A DNA stretch of 64,000 nt, from positions 496,001 to 560,000 of the forward strand of contig JBBMOL010000280.1 in NCBI GenBank assembly GCA_037954665.1. The letters are read 5' to 3'. This DNA is from Laguncularia racemosa (lineage: Eukaryota > Streptophyta > Magnoliopsida > Myrtales > Combretaceae). The position numbers and the translations under genes are program-made. Positions 1 to 11,002 of the stretch are shown piece after piece (position 1 is the first letter of the stretch; every line of letters begins with the position of its first letter). The notes beneath the pieces are model-generated. The model was not told the origin of the DNA. It saw only the letters and a program-made list of their open reading frames with translations, and did no database searches.

Positions 1-90
1 CTTGAAAGATTTAACTAGTGATTTTAGGATTGTTAGCTCACCCCATGCTTCAGATAGTTGCTAAGAGAGGTCGTTGGATTTCTTTGATAG
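1..90. other. Unassigned flank left of the NA-family LTR
   Basis: I see no coding sequence or recognisable repeat in these 90 bases. The last five bases (gatag) directly precede the TG terminus of the NA-family LTR at 91 and would be its target-site duplication, but the other end of that element is truncated, so this cannot be tested inside the window. Confidence 0.3.
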
Positions 91-274
91 TGATGTGCCT
101 AAAACCAATTTTAAGCACACAAAACCAAGATTGAAAGACACTTAGACAATGTCATTCAAACTAGCTTCAATTTCATGAACATTAGCATCAAATCTCAATG
201 CTTTTGAACCAATTAGACAACAATGATGTGTTCAATCATAAATCCAAATATGATATAGCTCTGATACCAAAATA
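91..274 (-). repeat. PBS-containing terminal unit of NA LTR
   Basis: This unit starts with an LTR-terminus sequence (tgatgtgcct at 91) and ends with gctctgatacca (258-269), the plus-strand image of a TGGTATCAGAGC primer-binding site complementary to initiator methionine tRNA. It is followed at 275 by a second LTR terminus. A nearly identical unit sits at 16924-17108 and diverged ones at 23217-23372 and 24781-24956; three tandem ones occupy 29063-29562. Because copy 24781-25993 is flanked by a target-site duplication outside the unit, the unit behaves as part of the LTR. Confidence 0.75.
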
Positions 275-1196
275 TGATGTGCCTAATTCCAAGCTTAAGC
301 ACAATCAAAAGAATCAAGGAAAACACCTTAATTCACAAAACACAAAACTGGTTCACTTGACTAGGTAAATGCGGAAATCCTAAGGCAATGGAAAGAAATC
401 CAAAGAGCTCTAATTGATATTATCAATCCAAACAAGTAATCTTCATCAAATAATAACAATTAGAATTGAAACCCATCTGAATCAAATCAAGAAATCAAAT
501 TGGTCAAACCGCAAATTCCAACCCTTCCTTCAACTATCCAATTCACGCCACAATAAAGGGAATGATATCATATATCAACATAATCAATCCTATAACAAGC
601 TATTGATCACGAATTTCAAATTAAAACAAGTCCAAGAACATCCAAATCAACCCTAGATATGACTCACTAGAGAAGAAATGAACAACAACAAAGATGAATC
701 GATATTACTCATGATTTCTCCTTGTTGCACTCGCTACAATTTCAACTTCTTGGGATTGAAATTGATAAGAGAATTTGGAATTAGGAAAACCTTAAGCCCT
801 CTCATGAAATGTGAAGTGTTTGTTTTGCAAAAATTAAGCCCCTTCAAACCCTTTCTTAAGCAAGTATTTATACTTGCTACTCTTAGGGTTAAAAAGTGCT
901 CAAAATTACAAGTTTGCCACTTTTAAGGTGGCTAACCCTAAATGAAACTTACAAGGAAATAAAAGTGTCCCAAAACCAAAATACAACCAAAATAGTTCAT
1001 AAAAGAAGAAATATACAAAAGAAATGGTCTTCAAGATGCCGGTCTTCTAAAGGATCCATCGGCTCAGCTCATCGCCGGTTCAGGTCAGTCCATGGATAAC
1101 CCACAAGCTGAGTCTGAGGGAGTTTGGCCATTGCCCTATAGAATATGATAAGTGTGCCTGTTGGAAAACACAATACAAGAATAATAGAAAAGAGGT
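91..1196 (-). repeat. NA-family 3' LTR, left part (split by Tat insertion)
   Basis: Minus-strand LTR whose low-coordinate terminus begins tgatgtgcc (CA-ending LTR on the minus strand). It stops at 1196 where the Tat element begins and resumes at 15072-15191, giving about 1.2 kb in total. The same sequence recurs at 16924-17840, 22728-23159, 23217-24306, 24781-25993, 27518-28175, 28176-29562 (inverted) and 46401-47121. A TATAAATA box on the minus strand lies near 865-872 and is conserved in the other copies, fitting an LTR promoter. The ORFs visible here are short and unconserved; I do not call any as genes. Confidence 0.85.
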
Positions 1197-3178
1197 TGTC
1201 GAGTCTAATTTTTGAATTCCCATTCCTAATCCGATCTAAACTAGACCCTATGCTCATCTAATGTACATCCTCGAATTGAGTTAGGAATTTCGTTTGATTT
1301 TTGGAGTCACCATTCAACTGTTGTTGGGAAAGATTGAATTAAGACTAAAGGAGCGGATTAGTCTTAATTTGGACCACTAGTCGTCGTTATTTCCTCTTCT
1401 CGTTTTTGTGAAAAGAGGAAAAGGGAAAACCAGAGTTTCTAAGTCCGGAGGCTCACCTATTAAAACCTTACGGTTACCACCTAATCTCCTAAAATTGTTC
1501 TTCTTTAGAAATTTCTTTTATTTTTGTTTCTGTTACTTTTTATTATGTTTTTGAGTTATTTCAAGAAAAATGATTTTTCATTCATTTTTATGGGTTGACC
1601 CGAATGGGTGCCTACGTACCTGCTAGTCAGGATCAAACAAGCCGTAGTTCGCTTTTCCTGAAAACCTTAAGTGTGTTTGTGAATTTTAATTTTTGAAATC
1701 TCTTTTGGTTTATGTTTTTATCATTTTTGGGATTTTTCTAAAAAATCTAAGCCTAAGCTTTAATTTAATTTTTTTTTTGAAAATGATTTTTATGAAAAAA
1801 CATCAATTTTGGATTTATTTGAGGAAAATGGTTTTTCTAAGTGCTAAAACCCATTTTTATAAATTTTTAATTTTTTATTAATTTTCATGATTTTTTTATG
1901 ATTTTATGATTTTTTTATGACTTTTATGAATTTTTGTGATTTTATCCTAAGTTATCATCTATCATATTTTGAAATCTAAAGCTTTATTTTTTCTTCTAAT
2001 ATTTTTGTTTATTTTCTACATTTTTTTTAATTTCATTTTATTATTATTTGTTTTTCTACATTATTAAATCCTAAAAACCTAATTCCTACATTTTCCTACT
2101 CATGGAAATAAAACATGAAACATAAATAAATAACCATCAAATTAATAAATAAATAACCAATAAATAAATAAATTCGAAAAGAAAATAAATAAGCAAAATA
2201 AATAAATTAAATAATTGGAAAATCCGACTTACCTGGATCCGAATCGGTGCGCGGGTCAGGTCGGATCAGTTGGACACGGCAGCGGAGAGGGCTCGTTCAC
2301 GATGTTCCGGCGGTCTTTTGCAACGGGTGAGGTGTCGAATCCTAGATTCTTGAGGGTGCTGAATCCAATGGTAGCGGTGGTTCAACTCCGGTCGGTGCTC
2401 GCGGTTTTGGGTTCTTCTCCGATTTGCTCCTTCCTCTCACTTTCTCTCAATTATGATGTCTTATTTGGCTTCCTCCCTTCGATTCCTATTTATAGGCGTT
2501 TGAAACCGAGCTGGATAAGCTCGGATTTCCTCCGATCGAAGCTAATCGGATTTTCGGTTAAAAAAAAACCAACTCCGATTTGTGTAAATCCATCGATTTG
2601 TTGCGATTTGATTCCAATTAGATAATGTTTATCTTATTTCTGTTGAAGATCTGTTGGATTTGTGCGAAAAATCGAATCGAAACGGTCGAAATTCGAATTT
2701 TTTCTTCCACCGGCGATCTCGAACCCGAGGTAGAAGACGATCACGCGCTTGGCGCGTGCCCTCCCTCCAGCCAATCAGATGCTGCCATGTGTCCTAGATA
2801 AGTGAAAAAATTGCAAAACGCGGAAACTGCTTCCCCCGCGTTTCGCACTTGCGACCGAGCCCCCCTGTGCACGCCTTAGCCCGTGGTCCGGACCAGCTGG
2901 GCTAGCCCATTTTCTTGATTTTCTTTTATTCGCAAATTACATATATGCAATGTGATTTTTCTATTTTTTTGTATTTTTTGAAATTTCAAAAATTTGTAAA
3001 AATTATTTATTATTTGTTATTGCCATTTCTAAAATCATTTTTTCAAAATTGATGTGTTTTCCTATTTATTTTTGAATATTTTTATTATTTTTGCTAAATT
3101 AGAGAAAAATTGGAAAAAATTGAAAATTGATCCTTATTGATTATTATTCATTCCTAGGGAAAAAATGGAGTGTTTATA
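1197..3178 (-). repeat. 3' LTR of Tat element
   Basis: The sequence runs from tgtcgagtc at 1197 to tgtttata at 3171-3178 and matches 13034-15071 along its whole length, with small indels. The right copy keeps the canonical tgtttaca terminus. It includes long T-rich stretches (about 1690-2060 and 2930-3120), where no gene is supported. The short ORF at 2215-2625 repeats in the other LTR at 14097-14500 with shifted frames, so it is not a conserved gene. Confidence 0.9.
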
Positions 3179-3394
3179 GCTGCCCTTATTTGTGGTAAAG
3201 TTTGAAAAACTTGACTACAAAGAAAAAAAAAAAAGACGCCATTTTTGGCCTCTTGAATAGGTTTTTGGTGGGAAAATGCTCCAAGAGCTAATAATCCCAC
3301 AATTGAAAATAGTCCTAACAATTTAGAGTAATGTTCCCTCCCCAAAAAGTGCTTTATAGGCTGACTAATTGGCGATAGGAAATATCTCAAGCAT
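3179..3394 (-). other. 3' untranslated DNA next to the Tat 3' LTR
   Basis: This is the minus-strand sequence immediately upstream of the 3' LTR. The bases next to the LTR, read on the minus strand as aataagggcagc, are only moderately purine-rich and may be the polypurine tract for plus-strand priming. A run of A with few interruptions lies at about 3222-3235. No coding sequence is seen. Confidence 0.5.
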
Positions 3395-4625
3395 TGTGTA
3401 GAAGAAATGATGATAGGAAGCGTCTTATCAGACTAGCAACCTTGGAAAGAAAAATTATCTTAGGAAGTGCCCTTATGAGCTGGCTACCTGTTAACAGAGG
3501 CGTCTGGTTAGAATAGCAACTGTTTGGAAGAATATTTCCGAAAAGTGCCCCATGAGCTGACTAATCGGGAGAGTCTAGGAAAGTGCCCCTCATGGGCCGA
3601 CTAACCTTAAGATAGACTTTTAGGAAAGTGCCCATCTTGGGCTGACTAACCTGCGGTAGTGTCTCAAAAAGTGCCCTTATGAGCTGACCTTGAGAACAGA
3701 TTTTTAGGAAAGTGCCCATCTTGGGCTGACTAACCTATGATAGAGTTGTCTCAAAAAGTGCCCTTATGAGCTGACCTTGAGAACAACTTTTTAGGAAAGT
3801 GCCCATCTTGGGCTGACTAACTTATTGATAGAGTTGTCTCAAAAAGTGCCCTTATGAGCTGACCTTGAGAACAACTTTTTAGGAAAGTGCCCATATTGAG
3901 CTGACTAACCTATGATAAAACTGTCTCAAAAAGTGCCCTTATGAGCTGACCTTGAGAACAGATGTTTAGGAAAGTGCCCATATTGGGCTGACTAACCTTA
4001 AGATAGATTTTTAGGAAACTGCCTATCTTGGGTTGACTAACCTATGATAGAATTGTCTCAAAAAGTGCCCTTATGAGCTGACCTTGAGAACAGATGTTTA
4101 GGAAAGTGCCCATCTTAGGCTGACTAACCTATCATAGAGTTGTCTCAAAAAGTGCCCTTATGAGCTGACCTTGAGAACAACTTTTTAGGAAAGTGCCCAT
4201 ATTGGGCTGACTAACCTATGATAAAACTGTCTCAAAAAGTGCCCTTATGAGCTGACCTTGAGAACAGATGTTTAGGAAAGTGCCCATCTTGAACTGACTA
4301 ACCTATTGATAGAGTTGTCTCAAAAAGTGCCCTTATGAGCTGACCTTAAGAACAACTTTTTAGGAAAGTGCCCATATTGGGCTGACTAACCTAAGATAAA
4401 ATTGATATCTCAAAAAGGTGCCCCCTAGGGGCTAACCTTAAGAGAAGATGCTTTAGGAAAGTGCCCATCTTGGGCTGACTAACCTAAGATAAAATTGATA
4501 TCTCAAAAAGGTGCCCCCTATGAGCTAACCTTAAGAGAGGATGTTTAGGGAAGTGCCCCTATTTGGGCTGACTACCCTATTAAAAAATTGTTTAGACAAG
4601 TGCCCCACTATGGGCTGACTCATCT
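3395..4625 (-). repeat. Tandem array in Tat 3' UTR, about 87-bp unit
   Basis: About a dozen units of mostly 84-93 bp repeat the motif aggaaagtgcccat at about 3622, 3706, 3793, 3881, 3968, 4100, 4187, 4274, 4362, 4455 and 4547. Each unit is built from two related half-units, one with agtgcccttatgagctgac and one with gtgcccatcttgggctgac, and one extra half-unit lies near 4013. The array lies between the integrase stop and the 3' LTR. Tat/Ogre elements are known for tandem repeats at this position that can seed satellites. No ORF spans it. Confidence 0.9.
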
Positions 4626-5122
4626 TATGCTTTTGAATATGCTTTCTACTGAGCTAAATGATGTGATGCCTTTCATGATATGATGATAGTTATTTATTTT
4701 AATATACTTGCCAGTTTATCGTGGATAGCAACCAAACAACTGAACCTTCAAGCTGGTTTGTTTCTACTTCTTTTCTTCTTATCTTGACACGGGGTTGAAA
4801 ATCTTGATGTGCTTCCTTTATTTATGCTCATGGCTCTTTTGACGATAATGTTATCCTATTAATGCACTAAGTTCTAATGCTCAAGAGTAGATAGAATTAT
4901 ATCACAAACTATATTAAGATTCATTATCATTTTAGTGTTTATCTTTTATTGGTGAAATGGTGGGTAATGTGTTTAGGAATATCTGTTGTGATGAGAACTG
5001 ATTGGGATTATTGATCATTCAGGGATATTAACTTTTCTTGTAAAAAAATAAAAACTTGACTCAACGAAATTTGTATCGAATATTAGCTTTCATAAACATT
5101 GGCAAAATTTCAATTCCCTTGC
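4626..5122 (-). other. Non-coding 3' region of Tat element
   Basis: Roughly 500 bases between the tandem array and the end of the integrase reading frame. I see no ORF, repeat or structural signal that I can support. It forms the first part of the transcript's 3' untranslated region. Confidence 0.4.
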
Positions 5123-5971
5123 CTAAGGATAGTATATCTTTACAGCATCTGTGTTAATGGGGTCTCTCAATTTTGGTCCATCCATCTGAGTTAATATCAA
5201 AGCACCTCCTGACAGAACCTTTTTCACTACGTAGGGGCCTTCATAGTTTGGGGTGAATTTTCCTCTAGAGTCTTGGGCGTTCGGGAGAACCTTCCTTAGT
5301 ACCAGATCCCCCTCTTTGAAGTATCGAGGTCTCATCTTCTTGTTAAATGCTTGGGCTATCCTCTGTTGGTAACACTGGCCATGACATAGCGCAGTAAGTC
5401 TTCTTTTATCAATAAGATTCAGCTTGTCAAGCCTCTTCTTTACCAAGTCTGATTCGGTTAGCTGAGTTTTTGACAGAATTCTGAACGATGGTATTTCAAC
5501 TTCAACTGGTAGCACTGCTTCTGTACCATATACCAATGAGTGTGGGGTAGCTCCCGTAGATGTTCTTATTGAAGTCCTATAAGCCATGAGAGCAAACGAT
5601 AACATTTCATGCCAATCTTTGTAAGTCGTTGTCATTTTCTCGATGATTTTCTTGATATTTTTGTTAGCTGCTTCTACTACCCCGTTCATTTGAGGTCGGT
5701 AGGGAGTTGAATTTCTATGGTTTATGTGAAATTGTTGACATAAACCCGTCATTGATTTATTGTTAAGATTGGTACCGTTGTCGGTGATGATAGACTCAGG
5801 AACTCCATATCGGGCTATTATGTCCCTTTTTAAGAAGCGGACTATTACCCCTTTGGTGACATTGGTATATGACGAAGCTTCTACCCATTTGGTGAAGTAA
5901 TCAATCGCTACCAGTATAAATCTGTGGCCGTTGGATGTTGTCGGCGTGATAGGGCCAATTATGTCGATTCC
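5123..5971 (-). pseudogene. Tat integrase, core and C-terminal part
   Basis: The reading frame continues from the RNase H region after an in-frame TAG at 5972-5974 that replaces a Trp expected in WPF-x-WG. The first 73 codons hold the start of the catalytic core (FILVAIDYFTKWVEA, then ESIITDNGTN), followed from 5752 by YRPQMNGVVEAANKN, which supplies the catalytic Glu. The C-terminal part (EGDLVLRKV, then GKFTPNYEGPYVVKKV) is typical of plant Ty3/gypsy integrases. The D,D,E residues appear retained. It would insert element cDNA into chromosomes, but the upstream nonsense codons prevent a full polyprotein. No chromodomain is seen, as expected for this lineage. Confidence 0.88.
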
Positions 5972-7453
5972 CTACCTGGAGAAAGGCCAGGGTGCTGACA
6001 ACAAGTGTAGCTCGTTGGGCGGAGCATTTATCCGGTTTGCGTATACCTGACACAGATAACAGTGCTTGACATATTTTATGCAATCCGATTCTATGGTCAA
6101 CCAATAATATCTTAACCTCATGATTTTTCGGGCCAACATGTAGCCATTCATATGAGGTCCACATACTCCTTCATGTACCTCTTTCATTAGTTTGCATGCT
6201 TCATTTTTGTCCACACATCTCAACAAGGTGGTATCAAATGATCTCTTGTAGAGTATAGACCCACTTAATAGGAAATGGCTTGCTAACCTTCTGAGTGTTC
6301 TTTGGTCATTTTTGCTAGCCATTTCGGGGTATTTACCTTCTTGGAGAAAGGTCTTGATGTTGTGATACCAGGGCTTGTCATCTTGTATTTTTTCAATTGT
6401 TAAACAGTAGGCGGGCCGACTTTCGATGTCTATTTTCATCGGTTGAACTTCGGTTCCCCCTGTTATCTGGATCATAGATGCTAGTGTGGCTAGTGCATCT
6501 GTAAACTGATTCTGAGTTCTTGGGATGTATGTGAAAGTGATTTCCTTGAATTCTTCAATTAGCTCTGTCAAGTGTTGATGATACAGTACCAGTTTGGGGT
6601 CTTTAGTCTTGTATTCCCCTCTTGTCTGTAATATGATGAGCGACGAATCCCCATATACTTCTAATTCGTGGATTTCCATTTGGCAGGCCATTTTGAGGCC
6701 AAGAATACATGCTTCATATTCTGCGATATTATTGGTATAGGGAAATGTAAGTCTTGTCGCTGCAGGGAATTGAGTGCCGTTTGGGGATATCAATACTGCC
6801 CCAACCCCACAACCGAATACGTTGGCGGCTCCATCGAAAAACAGTTTCCATTTCGGGTTCTGCTCTATCCCAAAGTCTTCTACCGGCATATCTTCTAGTG
6901 TCAATATATTCTCGTTTGGAAATTGAGCCTGTAGTTCTTGGGAATTTGTCTCGACAGGGTGTTCCGCCAATTGGTCGGCTAAGGCTTGCCCCTTCATCGG
7001 GTTCTGATTTATGTATGTGATGTCGAAATCGGATAGAAGCATTTGCCACTTAGAAATTCTCCCTATTAAAGATGGCTTATCTACCAAGTATTTTAAGGGA
7101 TCATGTCTTGTCAGCAGCTCAATATGATAGTAAAGGGTATATTGCCTTAGTCGATGCATGACCCAAATTAAAGCACAACACGTCTTCTCCACTTCTGAGT
7201 ACCTTTGTTCCCCATCTGTGAACTTCTTGTTCAGATAGTATATGGAACACTCTCTTCCCTCGTCATCTTTCTGCCCCATCACACATCCCATGGATTTAGG
7301 GAGTATAGTGAGGTATAAGAATAAGGGCTTTCCATGTTTTGGGACTATCAAGACTGGAGGTTTTATAAGATAGTCCTTGATTGTCCTGAATGCCTCTTCA
7401 CATTCGTCGTCCCATTCTATTGTGGCGTTCTTCTTCAACAGACGGAATAGTGG
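5972..7453 (-). pseudogene. Tat dual RNase H (RT-linked and archaeal-type) and integrase zinc region
   Basis: One open frame of about 490 codons follows an in-frame TAG at 7454-7456. The first 170 residues are the ordinary Ty3/gypsy RNase H, with EVEKTCCALIW and TRHDPLKYL; the expected first catalytic Asp is replaced in LYLTILPKSMGCV, so this domain looks degenerate. Residues 195-330 form a second RNase H of archaeal type with FFDGAAN, AEYEACILGLK, GDSSLI and TDALATLAS, keeping the acidic D-E-D-D set. This duplication marks the Tat clade. The last 60 residues contain the integrase HHCC zinc motif (HEGVCGPHMNG ... CYLC). The frame ends at TAG 5972-5974 within the polyprotein. Confidence 0.9.
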
Positions 7454-8655
7454 CTAGCATTTGTCAGTGAGCTGTGAGATAAAACGAGCTATATAATTTA
7501 ATCTTCCCAGCAAGCTTCTTACTTCTTTAATGGAGCGTGGGGAAGGTAACTCTAATATGGACTTTACCTTGTCAGGGTCGATCTTAATGCCTTCCTGGCT
7601 TATGACAAACCTAACAATTTCCCCGTTGTAACCCCGAAAGTACATTTTTCTGGATTTAACTTGAGCTGGAATTTTCTCAATCGTTTAAACAATTTTCTCA
7701 AGATATCTATATAGCTTTCTCCTTCTTTGGATTTGGCTATCATGTCGTCGACATATACTTCAACCTCTCGATGCATCATGTCGTGAAGTATAGCGACCAT
7801 GGCCCTTTGATACATTGCCCCGGCATTTTTCAAATGAAAGGGCATGACTTTGTAATAGAAAGTTCCCCATGTCGTGATGAAAGTCGTTTTGGTTTTATCC
7901 TCTTCAGCCATTTTTGTTTGATTATATCCTGAGAAACCGTCCATGAATGAGAAGAGATGGTTTCCCGCAGTGTTGTCTATTAGAACATCAATGTGAGGTA
8001 GGGGGAAGTTTTCCTTTGGCGTGGCTTGGTTTAAGTCCCGAAAATCTACACATACACGTACCTTTCCATTCTTCTTCATAACGGGGACTATATTTGCTAC
8101 CCATTCTGGGTAGTCGGATACTTCAATGAACCCTACTTCTAGCAGTTTCTTGACTTCTTCCTTAATCTTTAGCAAGATGTCAAGCCTAAATCTTCTCAGT
8201 TTTTGTTTTTTAGGTTTGACATCTTCCCTTGTAGGAAGCCTATGAACCACTATTGATTGGTCTAGTCCTGGCATGTCACCATATGACCAGGTAAACACAT
8301 CTGCATATTCTGTTAATAGGTCGGTTATCTCACATTTTTGCTCGGCACTTAAACTGGTCTCGATTTTGAGGTTCTTAGGGTTTTCCATGCTTCCTAGATT
8401 TACTATCTCCATAGGCTCGTCGATCGAAATTCCGCTTTGTTCATGTTTTTGCCAATTTTCTTGTATTATTTTGTGATCTAAGACATCGCCTTCAACAACT
8501 GACCCAGCAGCGTTGGAAATGATATCAACGTTTTTACTTTCTACCTGCGCGAAATATCCCTGACGTTCGATGGTAGGAGATTTGAGTAACATAAAAATGA
8601 AAGCATATATATAAGAAGAAAACAAACTACAATTGAATTTGATAAAGAGTCTCAA
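7454..8655 (-). pseudogene. Tat reverse transcriptase
   Basis: The RT begins after a long N-terminal stretch containing EYADVFTWSYGDMPGLD and VVHRLPT. RT blocks follow: VRVCVDFRDLNQATPKENFPLP, FMDGFSGYNQ, TTFITTWGTF and the catalytic box VYVDDMI. One block reads MPFHLKNAG where MPFGLKNAG is usual. A frameshift at about 7605-7645 moves the fingers/connection part (VISQEGIKIDPDKVKSI, RSLLGRLNYIARFI) into another frame, which runs to TAG 7454-7456, likely a former Gln codon. The first 30 codons (IKFNCSLFSSYIYAF) look like non-coding AT-rich DNA, so 8655 is probably not a true start. Confidence 0.88.
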
Positions 8656-9645
8656 TAAAATCTGTTTAATAATTTTTCTCTACTTTTGAGCTAACCTAGC
8701 GCTACTGATACGATAACAAAACCAATTGTTCAGAGCCGGATGCAGGTTGGACGTGCGGGGGATTGGTTTCCCTTTGCTGTTGTCCTCTTCATTTATCCGA
8801 AGCTCTGGAATGATGTTTGCCTTTCGAAAAGATTGTTGGAGAGGTGGGATGTACATCTAGGTGTCGATCAGCTTCCCTTTCATTCTACCTTTGACACCTC
8901 TTGTTTGTGCTTCTTCTACGGCCGTAGGAATGTACCCCGGTCCAAACGTCCCGTGCTGCCCCTCTTTAAACTGATGGCCCTCCTTGCTGGTCACCATGTT
9001 TACCTCATGGAATACTGGAGACCACGGTCCTCTGAACCATCCTCTATCTTTTTTGGTGGGTGGTCTTCTTTCTCAAATTCCGGCCCCCATCCACTAGGCG
9101 GCCCCTGCTCAGTTGGGGTGTAGGAATAGTTTACCAAATACTGAAACCTCCCGTATGATTCTCCTAAAGTGCCAACCGTTGTGTCTCTGGCTAACCACCT
9201 TCTTTTAATGTGTGCCTTTGGTGCTTCTTCTAGAGCTTGATGAGGTTGCTTCTTCTGTTACTCCGTCGTATTCTGCTTAGGGGCTTCTTTGGGAGTCAAC
9301 TCCTCAGATGTGATCATATTAATGGTGGGCTTGTGATTGGGCAGCGGGTTGGTGTTGACATTGGGTGCTGGGGCATTCACAAAATCCAGCTGTATGATTC
9401 CTGCGTCAATTAAGTCTTGGATCTTGTACCGGAGCCTCCAGCACCTATCTGTAGAATGCCCTTCCTAACCCATGTGGTAGTCACACTTGAGGTTTGAGTC
9501 AAAGTTCTTAGGCCTGTACTAGTCATTGGGGAGCTCGAAATTAATCAAGTTGTCCGCCCTCAACCGAGCGAAGACCTGTCTGAGCGGTATGGGGATTGGA
9601 GTGAACTGTCTTGGGACCCTGACGGCCTAGGTATGACCTGTCGGC
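8656..9645 (-). pseudogene. Degenerate gag 3' end; protease not found
   Basis: Translation of the minus strand at about 9440-9510 gives a zinc-knuckle-like motif CDYHMG-stop-EGHSTDRC followed by WRLRYKIQDLIDAGII, as found at the end of Tat-lineage gag. A proline-rich stretch with KAHIKRRWLARDTTVG follows, with several stops. I see no D(S/T)G aspartic protease motif before the RT. Either protease has been deleted, or the AT-rich segment 8580-8720 contains the remains of the intron that Ogre elements carry between gag-pro and RT. A short 21-bp tandem duplication (tgtcggcctaggtatgacc) lies near 9625-9660. Confidence 0.5.
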
Positions 9646-10755
9646 CTAGGTATGACCTGTCGTGGGTTGTTGTGCTGGGGTACTTGTGGTTTGGAACGTC
9701 ACATGAGTCCCAGATTTTTCTGCCTTACCGGAATGGACCGTGCTGACAGTGGACTCTTTAGCTCTGTTTCTTCCTAAAAGCCTTTGTGTCGGTGTGACCC
9801 TGGGAGGCTCCATTGTTTGGAGTCTGCCGGTGGTGATGGCATTTTCAATTCTACATCCCGCAGCTACTACCTCTGCAAAACTTGACGAGGTCTGGCCTAC
9901 CAGGTGTGAAAAGTAGGTTTTGTCCAGGGTATTGACAAATATGGATGTCAATTCCTTTTCAGCTATCGGGATCGCTACCTTGGCGGCCTGAGCTCTCCGG
10001 CGCTGAGCATACTCCTTGAACGGCTCAGCATGTCTTTTTCGGAGACTCCCCAAGTCGATTACAGATGGGGCAACTTCAATGTTGAACTTATATTGGTCAT
10101 AAAAGGCTCGGGCTAGCTTCTCCTAAGTGTTGACAATGTTGAAGTCGAGGTGGGCATACCAGACCAGTGCAGGGCCTGTGAGGCTGTCTTGGAATGTCTG
10201 GAGCATGAGCTGGTCATATTGAGCATACTTGCTCATTTTCTGGGCATATAGCCTGGTATGCATTTTGGGGCAGCCGGTCCCGTCATACTTTTCAAACTCT
10301 AGGGTCTTGAACTTTTCAGGGTATACTTCTTCCTTGTATGCTGGCAGATTGGTGATTCCAGCCTGTTCAAAACCATCAGGGCCCTCAATTGTTTTCATCT
10401 TATCATGTAGCTGCTGGAAGAGTCGCTTCTCCATCTCCTTCTGCCTCTCCTCCATCTCCCTTTTCAGGTCATCAGAGGTCGGCCCCTGGTTAACCTTCGG
10501 CTCATATTCAAAGGCCGGGTTAAGGTGGGAATTGATCTCTTCATATTCTGGAGGCTGTCCCTCCACTGCTTTTCCCTTTCTGGCCCCTGAATACTCTTCC
10601 TGGGTTGGTTGAGTGTTGCATAGGAGGCCGATGCTTTCAGTTAAGAGGTGAACCTGGGCAGCCAGTTGTTGGACCGTTTGTTCTAGGGACATGATCCTAG
10701 AGTCCGAGGCAGCTTCAGCATTGGTGTTGTTGCGGTTGTTGCTACTGTTGGCCAT
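9646..10755 (-). pseudogene. Tat gag capsid protein
   Basis: The ATG at 10755 opens a frame of about 369 codons interrupted by one in-frame TAG (10123-10125), probably from a Trp codon. The N-terminal part has a short predicted coiled coil (MSLEQTVQQLAAQVHLL) and a charged segment (KREMEERQKEMEKR). The retrotransposon gag core follows: FEKYDGTGCPKMHTRLYAQKM, GPALVWYAHL, then EKLARAFYDQYKFN, RKRHAEPFKEYAQRRR and SIFVNTLDKTYFSHLVG. This protein would form the virus-like particle. The frame ends in TAG at 9646, just ahead of the zinc-knuckle-like remnant. Confidence 0.85.
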
Positions 10756-11002
10756 CTTTGTTCTTGATCATGTGAGAATTGAACTTCTAGGAGGGTTTGG
10801 TTGCTTGGGAGCTATTTTGATACTTGGACGCGCATTTTTTTTTTTTTTAGTGTAATGAATGCAAAATGATATGCATGTGTCACGCGGATGCTAAAAATAA
10901 AAGGGCTGACAATTGATCGACAATGTAATATTGAAACTTTACTTTTATTAATATTGCAAATTCTGGAGTTCAATAATCAAAATAAAAGATTACAATAATG
11001 AT
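10756..11002 (-). other. Spacer between ORF1 and gag
   Basis: This 247-bp spacer separates the ORF1 stop from the gag ATG on the minus strand. It contains a poly-T run (about 10838-10849 on the plus strand) and no ORF. It probably served as the gag leader. Confidence 0.4.

Noticed and set aside
414..1257. Several short ORFs on both strands as small genes
   Set aside because: They lie in the NA LTR, and other copies of the LTR do not keep the frames open.
3395..4625. CRISPR-like or centromeric satellite array
   Set aside because: Units are directly adjacent without unique spacers, and the array sits between integrase and the LTR of one element.
6668..7049. Overlapping ORFs on both strands in the RNase H region
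   Set aside because: Alternative frames of the archaeal-type RNase H coding sequence.
8740..9123. 127-codon plus-strand ORF
   Set aside because: It is antisense to the decayed gag-RT linker of the Tat element and has no independent signal.
10229..10612. 127-codon plus-strand ORF
   Set aside because: Antisense shadow of Tat gag.
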